From assembly GCF_040436345.1 (NCBI RefSeq), contig NC_133234.1:12461446-12525445 (forward strand): DNA of 64,000 nucleotides, given 5' to 3'. A program made the translations under genes and the position numbers. Source of the DNA: Pagrus major (lineage: Eukaryota; Chordata; Actinopteri; Spariformes; Sparidae). This document shows positions 12,607 through 28,430 of the stretch, in pieces (within the stretch, counting starts at the first letter, position 1; each line of letters opens with the position of its first letter). The notes beneath the pieces were generated by a model that was given only the letters and a program-made list of their open reading frames with translations, had not been told where the DNA came from and made no database searches.

Positions 12607-15600
12607 CAGCAAGCACTCCAGCCATGTAAAGGAGACTTATTCGTAAGATGCCGTGGACCATCTCCAAAGGAACGCCAATCATCAGCTGCAGTAAAGCATT
12701 GAACCCCAGCTGTTCCAAACTGCGGAGAGAGCAAAGAAAGAGAACAAGATTCAATGACGGCATAACAATTGTTCCTCCTGCCGCAGTGCAACATCTGGAA
12801 CAAGCAACCAAATATTAATCCAACCAGTCCAGCAGAAATGAACATGCAGTAGAGTGGAGGTTCGTACCCAACGTGCATGAACATGTAGCTGAAGAAGCGC
12901 CACACTTGTGCTCGGTGGCCGGGATGGTAGACCAGAGGGCTCTTCATGAAGTCGGGCTGATAGGTCTGCAGTACCCACTTGTTTAGCATGATGCCATAGC
13001 ACATGAACACAATAATCTGCAACAGACACAAAATTGACACGAAACTGTCAGTTCTTGCTGACATACCCGTTACAGGCTCTCTCTGCAGACTGCTGGTACA
13101 AAGGTGGAAAATGTGCTGCAAAACAAAACCCATTGTGCTTAATGAAAGACGCACGATATTTTCTTGTCTTTCTGTATTCCTCAGCTGATGCTTATTAGAC
13201 TCGTGGAGACAATTAGTGCCTGCAGAAACCCCCCCGCCACATCTGGTTCAATTCCATTAATTTCTTTTCATAGAATAATGACTCATTGTCTCTGTGAATT
13301 AAAATGAATGTGAACCGTTATTATCACATCCTCATTGTCATTACAGACCATTCAGTGCCATTTGGAGGCATTATGAGAGCACTTGGCTTTCTTTCCTCAG
13401 AATTATGATGATTTCAGGAGGAAAAGGTTGAAGTTTTGTGAAGAAGCTGGAGGTTATTTTCGCCACTTAATCCCCAACCATTCAACAGTGGTCCGTGAGG
13501 GCGTTTTTGTGTTAGTGGCTTTCTTTTTTTTTTTTTAAATGAACATAATAGGTCATTTAATGCCACTGTGGAGGCCACGGTGCTCACTGACCTGGTTTCC
13601 AACTCCCAAAATCAGGTTCCGAAAATGGAGGCTGTCTGAGGGTTTCAGCTCGGAGGAATGGCATTAAATGCACCCACTAAGCTCCTGACTCCCAAATGGG
13701 TTACCAGCTCATAGCGAGCTCACAGTAAAAGCGTGTGATCAAAGGCAGAAAATCTTTTCAGTGGGTCTGAAGCGAACGACTGAGCCAACAGAACAGTCTA
13801 AAGTCAGTGCTGTGGGTTAGTAGCACATACTCAAGTTAAATATAGCAGGCTAAACATCACCTCCTAAATCTCACCTGCACGATGGTGACGATGGCGATGA
13901 AGACAGGTGGGGGACAGAGGCGGTTCTGGTGGAAGTACCAGCGTCTGTCTGTCTCGCAGGGCAGGATCTCGTAGGCCACATAGCGAACAAAGCGTTTGTA
14001 CAGACCCAGCCCCGTCTCGTCCAGCAGGATCTCCCTCTGCAGTGTGCGGCGGCCATTGGCAATGGCCCGTCGGAAACTGCTGGAGCGCTTACTGCTCATC
14101 TGAGGAAAAGGTTAAAACATATGAATATATCACTCTCAAGAGTTCAGAACAATATCTTGGAGGCAACGGCATGGATTTTGAAGAAACCAAGAATAATCAT
14201 TTTCTAAAATTAGACTCACAGGAGCTGAAAAAAATCTGTTTACTTTTTCTTTGTGGAGTTGCCATAATTATAGCAAGACATTAGCTCATACTTTTATTTT
14301 GGGTATCTCCTAGAGGGTTTTCAAGCTTTAATGTTCAAAAAACAGATCACTTACAACCAACCGTTAGCTGTAGCCTCATATTTATTGGACAGATATGACA
14401 ATGGTAAAAATCGTCTCATATATCTCTCGGCTAGAGAACAAATAAGCACATTTCCCAAAATGTCAAACAGCAAACAGCTTTGCATTCATTTGCTGTGTTT
14501 GTTTTTGCTACTTGATGACTCGATGTCATTTTTGCAATAAACTCGAGTTGTTTTTATGAGCTTTGCTGTCAGCAGCTGGAGGACACCTTACCAGGCTGAG
14601 CGGATCTCATCATTGCCTGCTGCTGAATTCTTCATTTTAGCAATTAAATCCATAACTTTCTTCAAGCTAAGTGGATCAAACATCAGTAAAGGAGGATAGC
14701 TTCTTTTCATATAATCTGTGGGAAGCTCATCAGTGTGACTAATCATCCTAGACGGGGAGCCAACATTGATAAAGGACTGATTTCACAAGGGTTAGCATGA
14801 CGGTTTATGTAGGCCTAAGTTATACTTGTTATATTAATCTTTTTTAAGGACATTGTCTCTTCTCCCAACAGTGTTCAGCACTTCAATAAACAGTGACGCT
14901 TCTTTTTTGGGCATTGCTGCATTCAGTGGTTAATTCCTGTCTGTATTTTTAACTTTATTTTTAACTTTCATTTTGTGTGACTTCAAGGTAAACCCTTTTT
15001 TGGGGGGGATGTGTTGACTAATGGAAATCACTTATTCTGAACAAAATGAGGCTAAAATGACTGAGAACAGTTTCTCACACAAAACGATTAATCAGCATCT
15101 TGAATGTGCTCAAATCTTCTTTTGTTCAACAAACACACTGACAGTCTTTTCAGTCCCATCTGTGTGACGCAGAGATAAAGAATAGATGCTGGTAATGAAA
15201 GCTTTATGCGGATGTTTAGTTAAAGTACTGTCTATATGGCAGATTTTACACCAACTAACGAGAAATTAGGAGGTGAACAGCACTTACTGCTTAATAAATC
15301 TGCAATGAGTGTTTTTATTTAACTATTTTGTATCAAAGCCATACATGTATAAACAACTGGTGTTCACTTTTTTGACACAAGAGAGTTGACAGCGCTCCGG
15401 CTGAACACTCATGGCTGATAAGAAACTTAAATAATGTATAAGTGGTTTTTGTTTTTGATAGAATGCAAGCGTGGCTGCCGGCAGGCTTGATTGCAGCGCA
15501 GACATCATAACAAATGGGCTGCTGAAGTGATTTTGCCCTTGAAAAGCAAATCTTTTTGTTAAGAAGAACTATTCTACCAAAAGAGAGAGAGTGTGTGCGC

Positions 15601-18600
15601 ACGTATGTGTGTGTGTGTGTGTGTGTATATTCATGTTATCACAGACTCCAGGTTTGCTTAGTGAGCAGGAGCTCTGCAGCAGCCTGCAGGCCAGCGGGAC
15701 CGGCTCTTGATAAGTTCTTTAATAGAGGCTTAGGATGAAAACTATCCTAATGCCACTATTTTGACAGCCGAGGCAGAGAACCGTCAGGATAACAACGCAG
15801 AGAGCTCTTTTTCCGCCAGAGTAACCAGTGAAAAAAATTGTCTGACCAGCTACCCACAGCGGGGATCCTTTCAAGCCAATATCGGCATTTCCTTGGAGGC
15901 AACAAGCGTGTATGCTTTACAGGTAAAGATTTAATTTATAGCAATGCCAGATGCCTACTGTCTCTGGTGAAGCTAAAACAATACAGCTCCTTTGAGGACA
16001 ACTGGCTGACTTAACTATTATCTCTAAATCATGTGTTATGATGTGATGTGGCACTTAATGAGAATTAGCTTCTAGGAAATGCAGTGCGAAAGAGAAAGAG
16101 GGCATGTAGGCAGCAGCTGCTTCCCTTAACTGCATAAATCTACAACAGGACCTTATGAATAGAATTCTCATCATGGTAACATCAGACAATATGGCAGCGT
16201 CATATTAAGTGTATTAAAACATCAGGAGGGGGCCTGTTGGAAGTACAACTACCCAGTAAAGTACACCATCCGTAATTCATTAGCCAGGTCCTGCTGCTTG
16301 TAGACTTGTTATATGTAGACACAGCAGGGGCAGGGTGAAAGAAATTGTGGGTCAATAGCAATAAAAGCTAATGAGCTAAATATACTGGAGGACAAAGACT
16401 GTAAATAAATGAGCAAATAATGTAGAAGGAATGAACAGATCGCTTCACAAATGGAGCAGCTGTCTCCCCCCCTCTTCAAGAAATCACTCAGAAAAACTAA
16501 AAAAAGAAGACATGCTAATCCCTTTTGGAAGTTAGCAGAGCAAAATATGGTAACTACCCTAACTGTGGGTAATTATGACACTGGTGGTTGTACAGTGAGG
16601 GTGAGAGAGCCTGTTGCACGATGATAACCGGAACGGTGTCAAGCTTGGGCTGCTGGCTCTCCTGCAGATGGGAGGGATGCATATTTAGTATGGAAATCAG
16701 GCCTGGAAAATGCAATTATGCTATACTTGAGGCAGGGAGTGAAAGCAGAAGAAGAGGAGTAGAGGGACATTAGCAGGCAGAGAGGGGGGAAATTAAAGAG
16801 GGAAGAGGAGATGCCTGCCTGGGTGAGCTCAATTCACAGATTCCGGAGGCCACCAGTGGACGGTGAAGGTGAGACGTCTCCTTTCTAAATATCCTCATAA
16901 TGTCGAATTCACAATGAGAAAGAGGAGAGGTGGAGCAGAGAGGTTAGGGAATATAAATATAATGTGTTTTCTTCCTCTGTTGGCTTTCTTTTCTAAATAA
17001 AGTCTCTGTGCCTGACTTTATTTCAATCCGTGTTGGGCTCGGTGACAAAACACCTACCGCCTTTCCACTTTACACCGTTTTCCTCTCTCCCATTCATACC
17101 GCCTCTGCGAGAATTTGTTCCCACGAGACACGGCTAAGCATAGCTGTCACTCCGCTTCCCCTTCCCTGACATGCAAGGCCGGCGCCTCTAAAGTGAGCAT
17201 TAGCAGCCTTTTGAAGTGACGACAGGAGAGCGACGCCGAACGACACAATAAGGTGCGTGTGAGCAGCCAAAACGTGAGTTTCAAGTGGAGCGACGGGGCA
17301 AAGTGTGCCGAAAATAACATGATATCACATAAAACAATGGAGGCGCGGGGGGGAGAGCTCTGACTTGGGCATCAGTAACGATGGAGCTTCCCTGACGAAG
17401 CAATGTCTGCCAGGGAATAATTGATGCTGAGGCTAAGAGCACAAAGATAAAGATAGTATCCCCTTTAGGGATGGCTGAATGGGCCAAACTGACAGCAGAG
17501 TGTGTGTGTGTCAAACAGCAAGGGTCCATCCTCCTGCTCTTGGTAGCTGCGTGTTGCCTACTGTACATGCTGCTCTCAGCTCCAGTCAATTGTCCTTGAT
17601 GGATTAATTAGCTACACCACATGGTCAATACCTCACAGCTCAATACTCATTAGTAATAATTAAATAAATGTGGTTTAAAGGCCATTCGGGCGTCTGCACT
17701 GCAGTTACAAAACAAATCCATATATATATATATCCATAGAGTTTATGGCGGTGACCACTTTTCACTAACATTCATTATCACACATGGGGTAAATCATTTA
17801 AAGTTATAAGTTAAGGCCATGCCAAATACACAAGCTTACATAGTGATTTCCCAACACCAGCAGTGTCACTACCCCCATTTACTATCTCATTTGTGACCAA
17901 AATCCGCCTCTCCCTTGCTCCCTCCCTCTCTCACGCATACACTCTCGCAGATCTCAGCCCCTGCTGATTCTACCTTGACCCAGATACTCAGGTTCTTTCT
18001 CGCCCCAAATCCTTTTAAAATGAGAGTCCACCTGTTATTTTTTTCCCCCTCAGCAGTTTGAAGCCTTTCCCTTCATGCTTTAATCATTGTGGTGCTAAAA
18101 ACTCTGGAGGAATAAAGAAAAAAGAAAAAAAGAAATAAGAAAACAAATATTCACTCTAGGACACTTAAGCAAAGTGCTGCACTTTTAGCCTGTAACCCGT
18201 CTAAAACAGAAAGCCTTGACTGGAGTTTGGTGAGGGATGTGATGTTGATAGGAAGCATCTGTGTCCCTGGAGACAGATGCACTGTGGGCACTTGAAAACT
18301 TTAAAATACTGTATATCAGCTACTTGCAGAGTGTCTCCCGAAGTTTGTTTCTGCTCTCTTTCTTCCAATACTGCCTCCAATGTGACAAAAGACTCACCCG
18401 GTTAAAGCAGAACATTTGAATTGTTACATAGGCGTTTCTCTAACTGCTCATCCTGAGGGAACAGAAAATGTAAGTGCAACTTTTGGGCGGAAGGGTAAAA
18501 AAAAAAAAAAATGAGGCACAAAGCAACAGTCGTCCTCCAGTCCAGCAAAAATCCTTCAACCTGAACAAAGAGAATCCCCTGCCATAATCTCTAAAATACA

Positions 18601-21600
18601 CCCTCCGCCCGTGTAATTAACCATGGCAGCCATTTTGGATCTCCGTCGAACATTAGCCAAATTAGTACCCGAAGGAAAACAATGACACACTTCTTCAATT
18701 ACACAGCTGGTACATGATAGCATCAGATGAGTCTCTTTAAAGAAATCGATACGTGCAATTACACACATGGGAATGCATCCGACTTCAGGTTGGCCTGGTT
18801 ATACCTTCGATTCATAAAAAGATGCTCGTCTGTCACAGAATCGTACCCCTCAAAGCCCCGCCGTGTACGAACCTCGGGTCATCCTGCATTGACAAAATGT
18901 CTGTGTTTAATTGTGTGGAAACGTCACCACCTGTAAAATGTGCGCTGTATTTCTTGGATTTTGTCGATTAGCAGTCAGATACACATCTTGACTCTTTGAG
19001 AGTTTATTTGTATGAGTGTGAGCATGCGTGTGTGTGCGAGTTCCCCAAGAGAGGTTTTAGCAGAGCGTTACTTATTCACCCCTCTGGCTGAACTGATGGA
19101 GCTCTCTGGCTAAGATCGCCCTGCATGAAAGATGGGTTGAACACGAACCAGAGACAGAGACAGTCTTGTACTTGCGCACACACACACGCGCGCACACACA
19201 CTCAGACACCAGAGAAGCTGTTGCCTGTCGGTGCGATTCAAACATTTACACCCACTGAGGTTGAGAGAAGCGGCATGGATTCACGGCTGCGCTGAGCAAA
19301 TGTAGAACAACAAATCAAAAAGATGTTGCAGACACCCGCTAGAGACACAACTGAGAGAAATCGCAACAGCTTGTGGGATGAAAGCGTCGGAAAGGCATGG
19401 ACTGAGCGCACACGCACACACACACAGACACACATTCCTTGCCACGTTCATTTTAATATGGTGCAGGGGAGTTAGATCTTCCATCGAGGCCAGGGAACAA
19501 ATCAATAGAGCGACCAGAATTCAGGCAATGGCAACGATATAATGGCAGCACTGAACTTTGCAAATCAAAACATGACTGTCATCTGTCACACACTTTGGAG
19601 AGCTGCTTATAAATCTGCCTGAGATACAGAGAGGAAAATTGGAGATAGATGGAGACGGAGGAAGAGAAGGGTTGGATGAAAAGCAAGGAATACAGCCTTG
19701 TGAGAGCGATGACAGGAACTGAAGATAAACAGGAAACTAGAATGTACGAGTGAAAATTGTAAAAGTCAGAGAGCAGCGAAGAGGAGGAGGAGGAGGAGAG
19801 AAAGAAGGCCGGAGGTATTTCATCTATGACCTGGTTGAAAATGTCATACTACGTGCAGCACCATCCGAGCAGCTGCCTGTAGCTCATCCCTCGACATCAC
19901 GTGCTGCTTGATGGGAGTCCAGGTTCACATTAACATTCGAATATCCTCTAAATTAGTCAGCAAATCTGTAGTGGCAGGGCTCATGTGTATGAATGAGAGT
20001 CTGTCTGTGTTTGAGACAGTGTGTGTCTATCAGGGAGAAGGGGAGTAGCTAGGCAGACTCAGAGGAAGTGGGCGGCTGAATTAATTAATAATAAAATGCT
20101 TTAAAGCGTCTGTATGTATGCTAATTGTATGCATGGGTATGGTCTGCGTGCCTTCACATGCGTGTATCAGACAAATCTATAAAATCAGACCTGGGGGTCG
20201 ATATCTGTGTGAGGCTGGGCGTTCTCAAATTGCCTCAGATTACTGCCTGCTACCACCAATGCTGGGCTAATCGAAGGCAATTTGCATTTGGCTGATGGGC
20301 AATTTCAAAAGTGTCTCCCTGATGCCGTCGGAGGCAAGGCAGGGTTTTTTTCCCCTCCCACCTAACATATGCTCGCAAGAAGCGTCGAATGAAAGAGAAG
20401 GAAATGAGATCTGAGGGTTCAAGGAGGCAGGTTCATAACAGGAGGGAAGGGGGGTAATATTACACAGCTTGAGGACGGAGGGTTGAAGATGAGAATGCGC
20501 TGAAATGAGATGGATCAAAAAGAAGAACAACACTTCACAAGAATGGCGGAGGAAGATAGCTGTGCACTTCCAGGAAAGAGGCTTGGTGAAATGGAGAGGC
20601 TGCACTGTGGGTGCAGCACCTCTATGCTCATCTCTCTGTAGTGGCTCCAGATATGGGATCTGCTCCAAAGTGAGTGGCCTTGTGGGGCTGTCATTACAAA
20701 CCATGGGCAGCACAACACAAGGAGAAAGAAAGACATAAAAAAAATAAATAGACAGATAAATAAAGAGAGAAGGCAAGAGAGGGGGAATGAGCTTAACGGA
20801 AGTTAAAATATGCCAGGAATGGCGTTATGTCAAATTAATCTTAGTGCTTTATGCCTGTGCGGCGCTGGGAGGCGAAGGCAGGTGCTCATCCAAGTGCTCA
20901 GAGAGTATCAGCCTTTCACATATACAGCTGTACATGAATTTCTAATAGGGGCACAATTGTAAACACAAATAGGTGAAGAGGCAGGGATGTGGCCTACCTT
21001 TCAAAGTAGCAGAAAAGGACAAAAACTACCTTAGAACGAGACACCAAATTCAGTTAAGAGGATATAAAAGTACACACTGTTCTCACTGTATTAGTTTTGT
21101 TTTTGTTCCACTATTTAATATATTAATTTCTGCAGAATATAATTGTGTGTGTAAAAAAAATGTGTCGCTCTGACACTGTTGCTCTGTCAGCTTGGCGTGG
21201 GTGTTTTCTAGTGCTTGCTGCTACGCGGCTTGTGAGGTTAAGTGTCTGGATTTACCGACACATTAACTGGAAAGATTGATCCGCCTTTTGCAGGACAACA
21301 ACCTGAATGCTCGAGTCAATTTTTGCCACTGCAGAGCTCGCCGGCTCCGTCTGAATCAATTCTGTAACCTTTCTGAAATCCAGCGAAAGCTGGTGGATGT
21401 GTGGAAATTTGTGCCTGTGCTGCAGGACATGAAATGCCTCATGCGACTCCCTCTGCATCAATATATGTATATCTCTGCGTGTGTGTATGTGTGTGTGTGT
21501 GTGTGTGCATCTGGTTTCCACTCACCAGCTCGATGAGCTCCTGGTAGCACACCTGTCCCTCTTCATTGCTCTGGACCAGGGCTAACAGCATGTCCAGTTT

Positions 21601-24600
21601 GGACGGATCCAGCTGCAGCTCATGGTGCTCCACCAAACTGGTGAAGTTCTCCACTGCGATGAAACCGGTGTTGTCTGGGTCCAGCTGGAAAGAACAACAG
21701 CCAGCTCTCAGACCATTATGATAAAAACACTGCATCGCTGATAACAGTCGTACTCAAGATGTTTCTGTTATGCATGGTGATTTTTTAATTAGCAGCGCTG
21801 CAGAGATGAAGTGTCAGTTTGCCCTGAGGGAGAATGCAGCAGTAATAGACAGCTGAGACGTATACATAGAGACACAATAGATACTCATAAAGACAAATGA
21901 GAGCTACAAGGCTGAAGGCATAAGCTCAGACAGTGACACCGGTATTAATTAAGCTGTGCCGCCTCTATGATGCCTTTGAAAGAATAAGAGCTGCTTTCAA
22001 GAAAACGCCTCATTCAACCTCATTAAAGGAGCAAGTCTGTCAAAGAAAACAGCAGGACGGTTGTTGTTGTTGGGAGCAGCCAGAGAAGACAGGCAGCAGG
22101 TCATTGTAATACGCAGTGGCCTGCAGTTTCCCTGACAAAAAACAATCCCCCAGCATTAAAAGTGGTTGACTTTTCAGCTTTTTTCTTCTGAGTGGATGCT
22201 TCATTTGACTGTGTGAGTCCGTCCTTGGTCACATTTACAGCTCGCAGTCAGTGTGGCTTTTATAATCACCACTCATTCACTGAGACCCACAGCCCCACGG
22301 GTTATTACTGCTGATGTCTGTATGCCAGTGCTGCTCCTCGTAATTGATTTAAGCGGGAGAGCGTCAGCACTGACTTAAAAATGGCTTGTAAAGTATAGGG
22401 TGTGTATCTACGCTTGGTTTTCTGTATTGTGGGTGGGGAGGGGTTGGGCAGCATCTTCACCCACTCATTGCTTAATTTTCTCCTCTTACCTCCCTCACTT
22501 AAATCCATTCACTCTGCAATGGAGTGTTAAGTCCTTATGCCAGCTCTCCTTAGTGCATCCGATTGTGTTTGTGAAAATGTGCCAGAGGACAAGCTGGAGC
22601 AGTACAAAGAGACCACATGGGAAGAGCCCTAGCTGCTTCACATTTTACTGTTTCCTGAACGCTAACACAGCCTCATTAGGTTTCACATAGTAAACCAACA
22701 GCCTCAGGGGAGGAGTGAGCTTGCAGATGTTGCGTCAGTGTGGAGTCAGTCGTGCTGGATCATCGTTGCCCATGTCATGAGTCCAAGAGAAGAATCCCGT
22801 CTCAGCCGCCTTAGTCCGGACCCGACCTGCTCTTACACGGTTAGACAAAGGTGTTTCAACGGCCGCGTGAGGAGAGTGGCGTTAAATTACGCTGCACCGT
22901 GTCAGTCTCTGCTGCAGGAGGCTCAAAGCTTAAAGCTCTACTGCTCAACTAAGGAACAAGGAAGATACATCAGGGAATCCATTCGGTGTGCATCTCGTTT
23001 TGATCATGTTTACTGCATGTCCTTCCCTCTACACCGTTTCAAGGTTGTTTTTTTTACAGGCACTTAGTTGAACACAAGCATCCATTTAATTCCACTTCAT
23101 TTGTTTTTGTCACTCCCCTAAAAACTTGTTTTATTCAACTGGGAGAGCACAGTGGAGGCAGGAACTAATGGGTTAGTTTTGATGATGCTTGACTCAGAAT
23201 GAGTGTTTTCCCACTGCTGCCTGATGCAGTGAATGGATATTGTTCAATATGATACTTTCATAATACTCTATAGACACTAACATAGCCCACGAGCAGAAAA
23301 AAAGAGCTTTCAACCAATATAAACAAAAAATTATTTACACACCCACACCCACACACACACTTGCATTTACTGATAACAGTCTTTACGTCATGTGCATTGT
23401 TTAAATTGACAATCTCCCCTCATACATCTCAGTCTGATCTCAAAAAACTCAGCTCCTGAGCCTGTCAAGGCAGTCTGCAATGCACATAAAACCAAATTCG
23501 TGAAGAAAAAAAACGAACCAAGATGGGAAAGAAAACAGGCCCGGGTCTATTTTTAGATAATCCCCTTAACTGTGTTTTTCATGGACGTTTGTTAAAACAC
23601 GGCCCCGTTCTCCCCTTGAGGCTCGCTGAGCAAAAGAGTGCAGATCTGGCCAGCGTTTGTGATGTGTAGGTTACTGGGATGACATGTGGGGGAATACAGG
23701 TGTGGGTGAGAAAGGCAGCAGAGAGGCGAGAGGTGGAAATGGGAGAGGGAGGTGGGTGGTCTTGGTTGGCTGAAATGAAAGAAATGAAAAATGACGAAGT
23801 TAAAGGAACAGTAGAAGGAGGAGAGGGAATGAAAAGAGAGGCGAGGAGAACAGAGACAGCCAGACAGAAATGAAACAGAGACGCATGGAGAATAAAAATG
23901 CCTTGCCGCTGTCTGTTATTCCATGCATCTGCCTAACCCAGCAGTCTGGCAGTGAGTCCTCTTCTTCTCTTTCCTATAAGAGGGCTGTGACACACTCCAG
24001 TGCACCGCATTCACTTGCCACAGAGGGGAGATAGATCAGATTCTAATGTGCTCCTGGCTCAGCTCGGGCTGACAGGGGGAACAGAGAGCCACACTGGGGA
24101 TGTCTGATTACTGTCAGCCTCCATATGTCAGCACATCACAACACATACAGCAGCAGCACAGACACAGAGGCGCACTGTATATGGCTGCGCACATTTACGC
24201 AAAACCAAGTGTCGAGGCGGAGCTGTCACACTGCACCGATACTATTCCCCTCGCAGTCTGACCTTATTCGGGAAGAGCGTTACACATGGGACACTGTCTG
24301 CTGAGGATACAAGGAGGTGGGGGATTGGTTCTTGTAGCCAATTAGAGGTTATCAATTAGCTAGATGAGGTACACTGAGATGAATGAGTGTTGGCAAGAAG
24401 AGCCTGTTTTTTTTTTTTTTTTCCTTGGCCAGGCTGGTGACGTGTGAGAATAAGTGGGGAGAGACGGAGAGAAAAAAAAGGTTGGAAGAAGGAGGGAAAA
24501 AAAGCAGTTATTGAAGCGATCCAACACTGAGAGCGACACTTTGACAAGCTGCATTCGTTGCCATGGTTACCAGTCGTCCGTGTATCATCCCTTTCTTGCT

Positions 24601-27600
24601 TCCCCCCCCAACATATTGGCGTATTAGAGGCGAAGGAAAGGCACAAAAGAGGGGAGAGAAAGAGACGACGAAAGGAGGGCAGGATACAGAGTGGATGGGA
24701 AAACCAAATACAGATGGACGGAAAGAATAAGGCGATCATAAGACGAAGGCAGGGTTTAGATGTAAAGTGAGGCTGGGCGAGAGATTACGGATGGAAGGTG
24801 GAGGTGTTACGGCACAGACAGCAAGCGAACTTGGCTGGCTCAAGAGCGAGTGGGAGGACATGTACAAGACACAGGATGAGAATGTATACACGAGTGCAAG
24901 GAGGAGGAAGAGGAGGGCAAAGAGGAGTGGAATGCTGACTGCAGGAGAATGATCTCAATGTTAACCCGAGGGACCTCTATTACCTTCAGAGCGGCGACAC
25001 CGACTGACCCCAGCGCACGACTGACTTATCAGTTTGTTCCACCGGGGCTCAAGAGTGAACCCTCCAGCCCTGGAGCAAACCACGAAACTCGGCTATGATG
25101 GAAGTACAGCCAGCTGGTGAGACACAGCAGACCTGTCCTACCTGCAGTGACGAGGCTGACTGTATGTAGCACTAACAGTGTTGTAGCTTAGAAAATATGA
25201 GATTTTGCAATAAAAGAACTCGGGATAAGTTGTTGGCGCTGAATTTCCTTTACTGGATAACTGTTAATATCCTTACATTAAAATGCTGTGCAGCTCTTTA
25301 ATATACACTTATATATTGATTTTCTGATACATATTTTTAATTGCCACAAGGGGGTTTCCACATGGTTCCATGCCTAGTTTTGCCTAAATATTGTAGTTTT
25401 GTCAAAGCTAACGCCTAATTTTTTTTTCATTTTCTTTGTCTTCTATGATAGTAAATTAAATTTCTTTGGGTTTTGAACTATTGATCGGATGAAATAAGCA
25501 ACATGAGGATGTCACTGTGAGCTTCAGTAAACTATGATTGACATTTTTCACTATTTTCTGACACTATACACTGAATTCATTAAGACTGTAAGTAGCCCTA
25601 AATCTTCAAATCAATGGTGCTAGCAGGCCTCAAGCTGAATAGAGGCATCCATGTTTGCACACACCTCTGTATTATTACCAGCTGGTCAGATATATTATTA
25701 TATATATTTTTTTGTAGTTCCGTCTGTGCAAATTAGCTTCAAATTCACTTCCGAAAGGAGTTAAAACAGCACTGATATGGTTCCCAGTCACGGCGACACA
25801 GTGCTTACCTGATGGCACAGAGCCAATACTACAAACCACTTTGGTCTCTGTGAACAAGACCGTCAAGCTTGAACAGGGCTGTGTGTGTCTGCAGAGGGCA
25901 GTGGCATTTACAGCGCAGAGCATATTTGCATGGCACCAGATAAAACCCTTTGAATTGTCTTTGCTGCCCTCAGGACTCACTGGTGTTCACCAACAACTGG
26001 GCCACTGACTCTGTAATTATCACAGTGCATGTCATATCCTGCTGTTACCATCATTACCCTCAAACTTTACCACTGTGGTACTACGATGTGTCAGCCCTAG
26101 GAGCCAAAATACTCTCTCCTCCAGTGGAGACAACTGAAGGGAGATATCCAAAGAAATTTCCTTGATGCAAACAATCATCTAAATACATTTCCTGGGGTTT
26201 AAGCACAATCCAAACAGCCAGAGGCATTTTCAGATACAGCGCAATGCAAGTCAGCATCACAGAATGAAAACGGGGGACAGTGTATAAGAGTCTTATTCTC
26301 TCTCCTTGAAATAAATGTCAGTTGTATTCAGAAGTCCTTATGGCAGAGATATAAATAAGCCAGATGAGACCTGAATGACACATGGGGTAGATATTCACCA
26401 GTTAATGATAGCGTATTTTAGTGGCTGAGTGCTGACGACCATCAAGTTGCCTTATCAGTGGCACTGAAATAGAAAGACTCTCAGAGAAACTGCGTCTGCG
26501 TGTGATACGGAGCATATGTGAGCCCGCATAGGCCAGAAATAGCCTGAGCTCAGCATTGCAACCTCCTGCAGACAAAGACTAATAAACTCACTCATGTTGC
26601 CACTGTTGCTTTCTCCTTCTCTTCCCCTGCAGCACTTTCATGTGGTTCAGTGTGACAGGGCTGCAACCCCCCCTCTCTCCTTTACACCTGCAGTGCTCAT
26701 ATACACTGAAGCATGTCCAGTTTTCTTTCAGGGCAAAACTCCAGGAAACTTCATAAACATCAAAGTTGATGGACTTTATCATCTAATGTGGCTGATGGAA
26801 ATGTTGGGCCAGTGGTAGCTTAAATCTATGTTTCTAAACTAACCCTTGACTGACAAATCATTTTCTTTTTATAAAAAACTATCACTAAGATGCTCTTTCA
26901 CAAAGCACTTGACCTCCAGGTGCTCTTGTGGATCTGCCTTAAATCTCGAGAGCAGGGCTACACTTAACAAATGCGGCCCGCTTTGCAAAACATTCTCCTG
27001 GATAAAGATGAGACAAAGCGCCCAATATTTAGGCATGCAGGAGGCTCACCGGTTGGAAGAGTTCACCTCATTCTAGTTTAATTAGAGAGACCATTTCCAA
27101 ACCAAAGGCAGTCATATAGAGTCCAAAAGGTTGAGGAAGCCTGCCGTCAGCCTGTGTGAGTGATTTGGTCTAGACTTGTGCTTAATAGGACCACAGTCTG
27201 TTCAACTGTGGCCTTTCAAACTGTCTATATGAACATACTGGCACGAGCAGAGTGAACCCCGCAATCAATAAAGAACCACTAGCCATTTACAGCGAGGAAA
27301 TATCTGCTTCATCTCCAGCCCAAGGACCTGCTACATGGAAATAGATATTGACACAGATGAGTCAGCCTCTTTGATACCGCATTAGAATGTGTCTATGAAA
27401 AAATATGTGTTGTTGAAGTATCACTGAGTAGCTGTTATCATCACTGAAGAGCTTGTACAGCAAATGACTCAACAGTGTGTCCACAGAGCATCTCCTCACT
27501 CAACCCACACAGGCTTCCTCTACTTGGTGGAAAAACCTTCACACACACATTCATAAAAATGCAAGTGTGCACATGATCGCAGACACATACACACGCGCGC

Positions 27601-28391
27601 TTCTCCCCAAGGCTCTTGATTCTGTTGATCAATGTGTTGCTGATGGGCCACTCGTGACCCCTAAACCCTGCAGCCAGATAATCAATTTCTCCCTCTTGGA
27701 CAGAATGATTGCTCAATCTATCTGTCAATCAGCCCAAACCACGAGAGACAGGTTCATCAATAAAAACACAAGACGCGCAAAACCCAGAGTTAAACACAGG
27801 ACATGAAATAGAGATGGAAATACTCACACACACAATCACATGTTTTCACTAGCACGGTCCAAATATACACATGCTTTCTGGGTAGAATCTGCCATCAGAT
27901 CCATTTTGGCTTGATAATTTTAGAGATGGTAGACCGAAGCTTCACTGGGTAGAGGACTCTCAGAAACCAGATGTCGAGAGAAACATTTTTCACTGGCCTA
28001 CATATGGCCACCAACGCTGTGTTTTCAACAGCAGGGCTGCATAAGAAAACAAAAGTTTAAAGCCAAATAACAGCTTCTATTCTGGAAGAAAACCCACGAC
28101 CCGCACAGGAACTGGCTCGTTACTCGACGCTTGGAAATGAAAGCTGAATGATCTTGCTATCTTTGGTCCCTGGGATGATAAGAATGAGCATGTGAAATAA
28201 AGGAAAAATCACACATTCAGGTACCGACACACAATTCCATGCACACATAGCGTGATTGCTGCAAACGCTAATGCAGCAGCTGTAATCAGCTATTTTCTTG
28301 ATGACTTTTGCTTCATTCCTCAAAAAGAGAAAACACCAATCAATCCATTCTCACATCCATTCATACAGTAGATCTATCCATCCATTTATCT

Positions 28392-28430
<39 letters not shown>

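Noticed and set aside
20267..20776. 169-codon minus-strand open frame in rhbdl1 intron 2
   Set aside because: Long for chance, but it shows no recognisable domain, its composition follows the local low-complexity DNA, and it has no exon signals that would join it to a gene.
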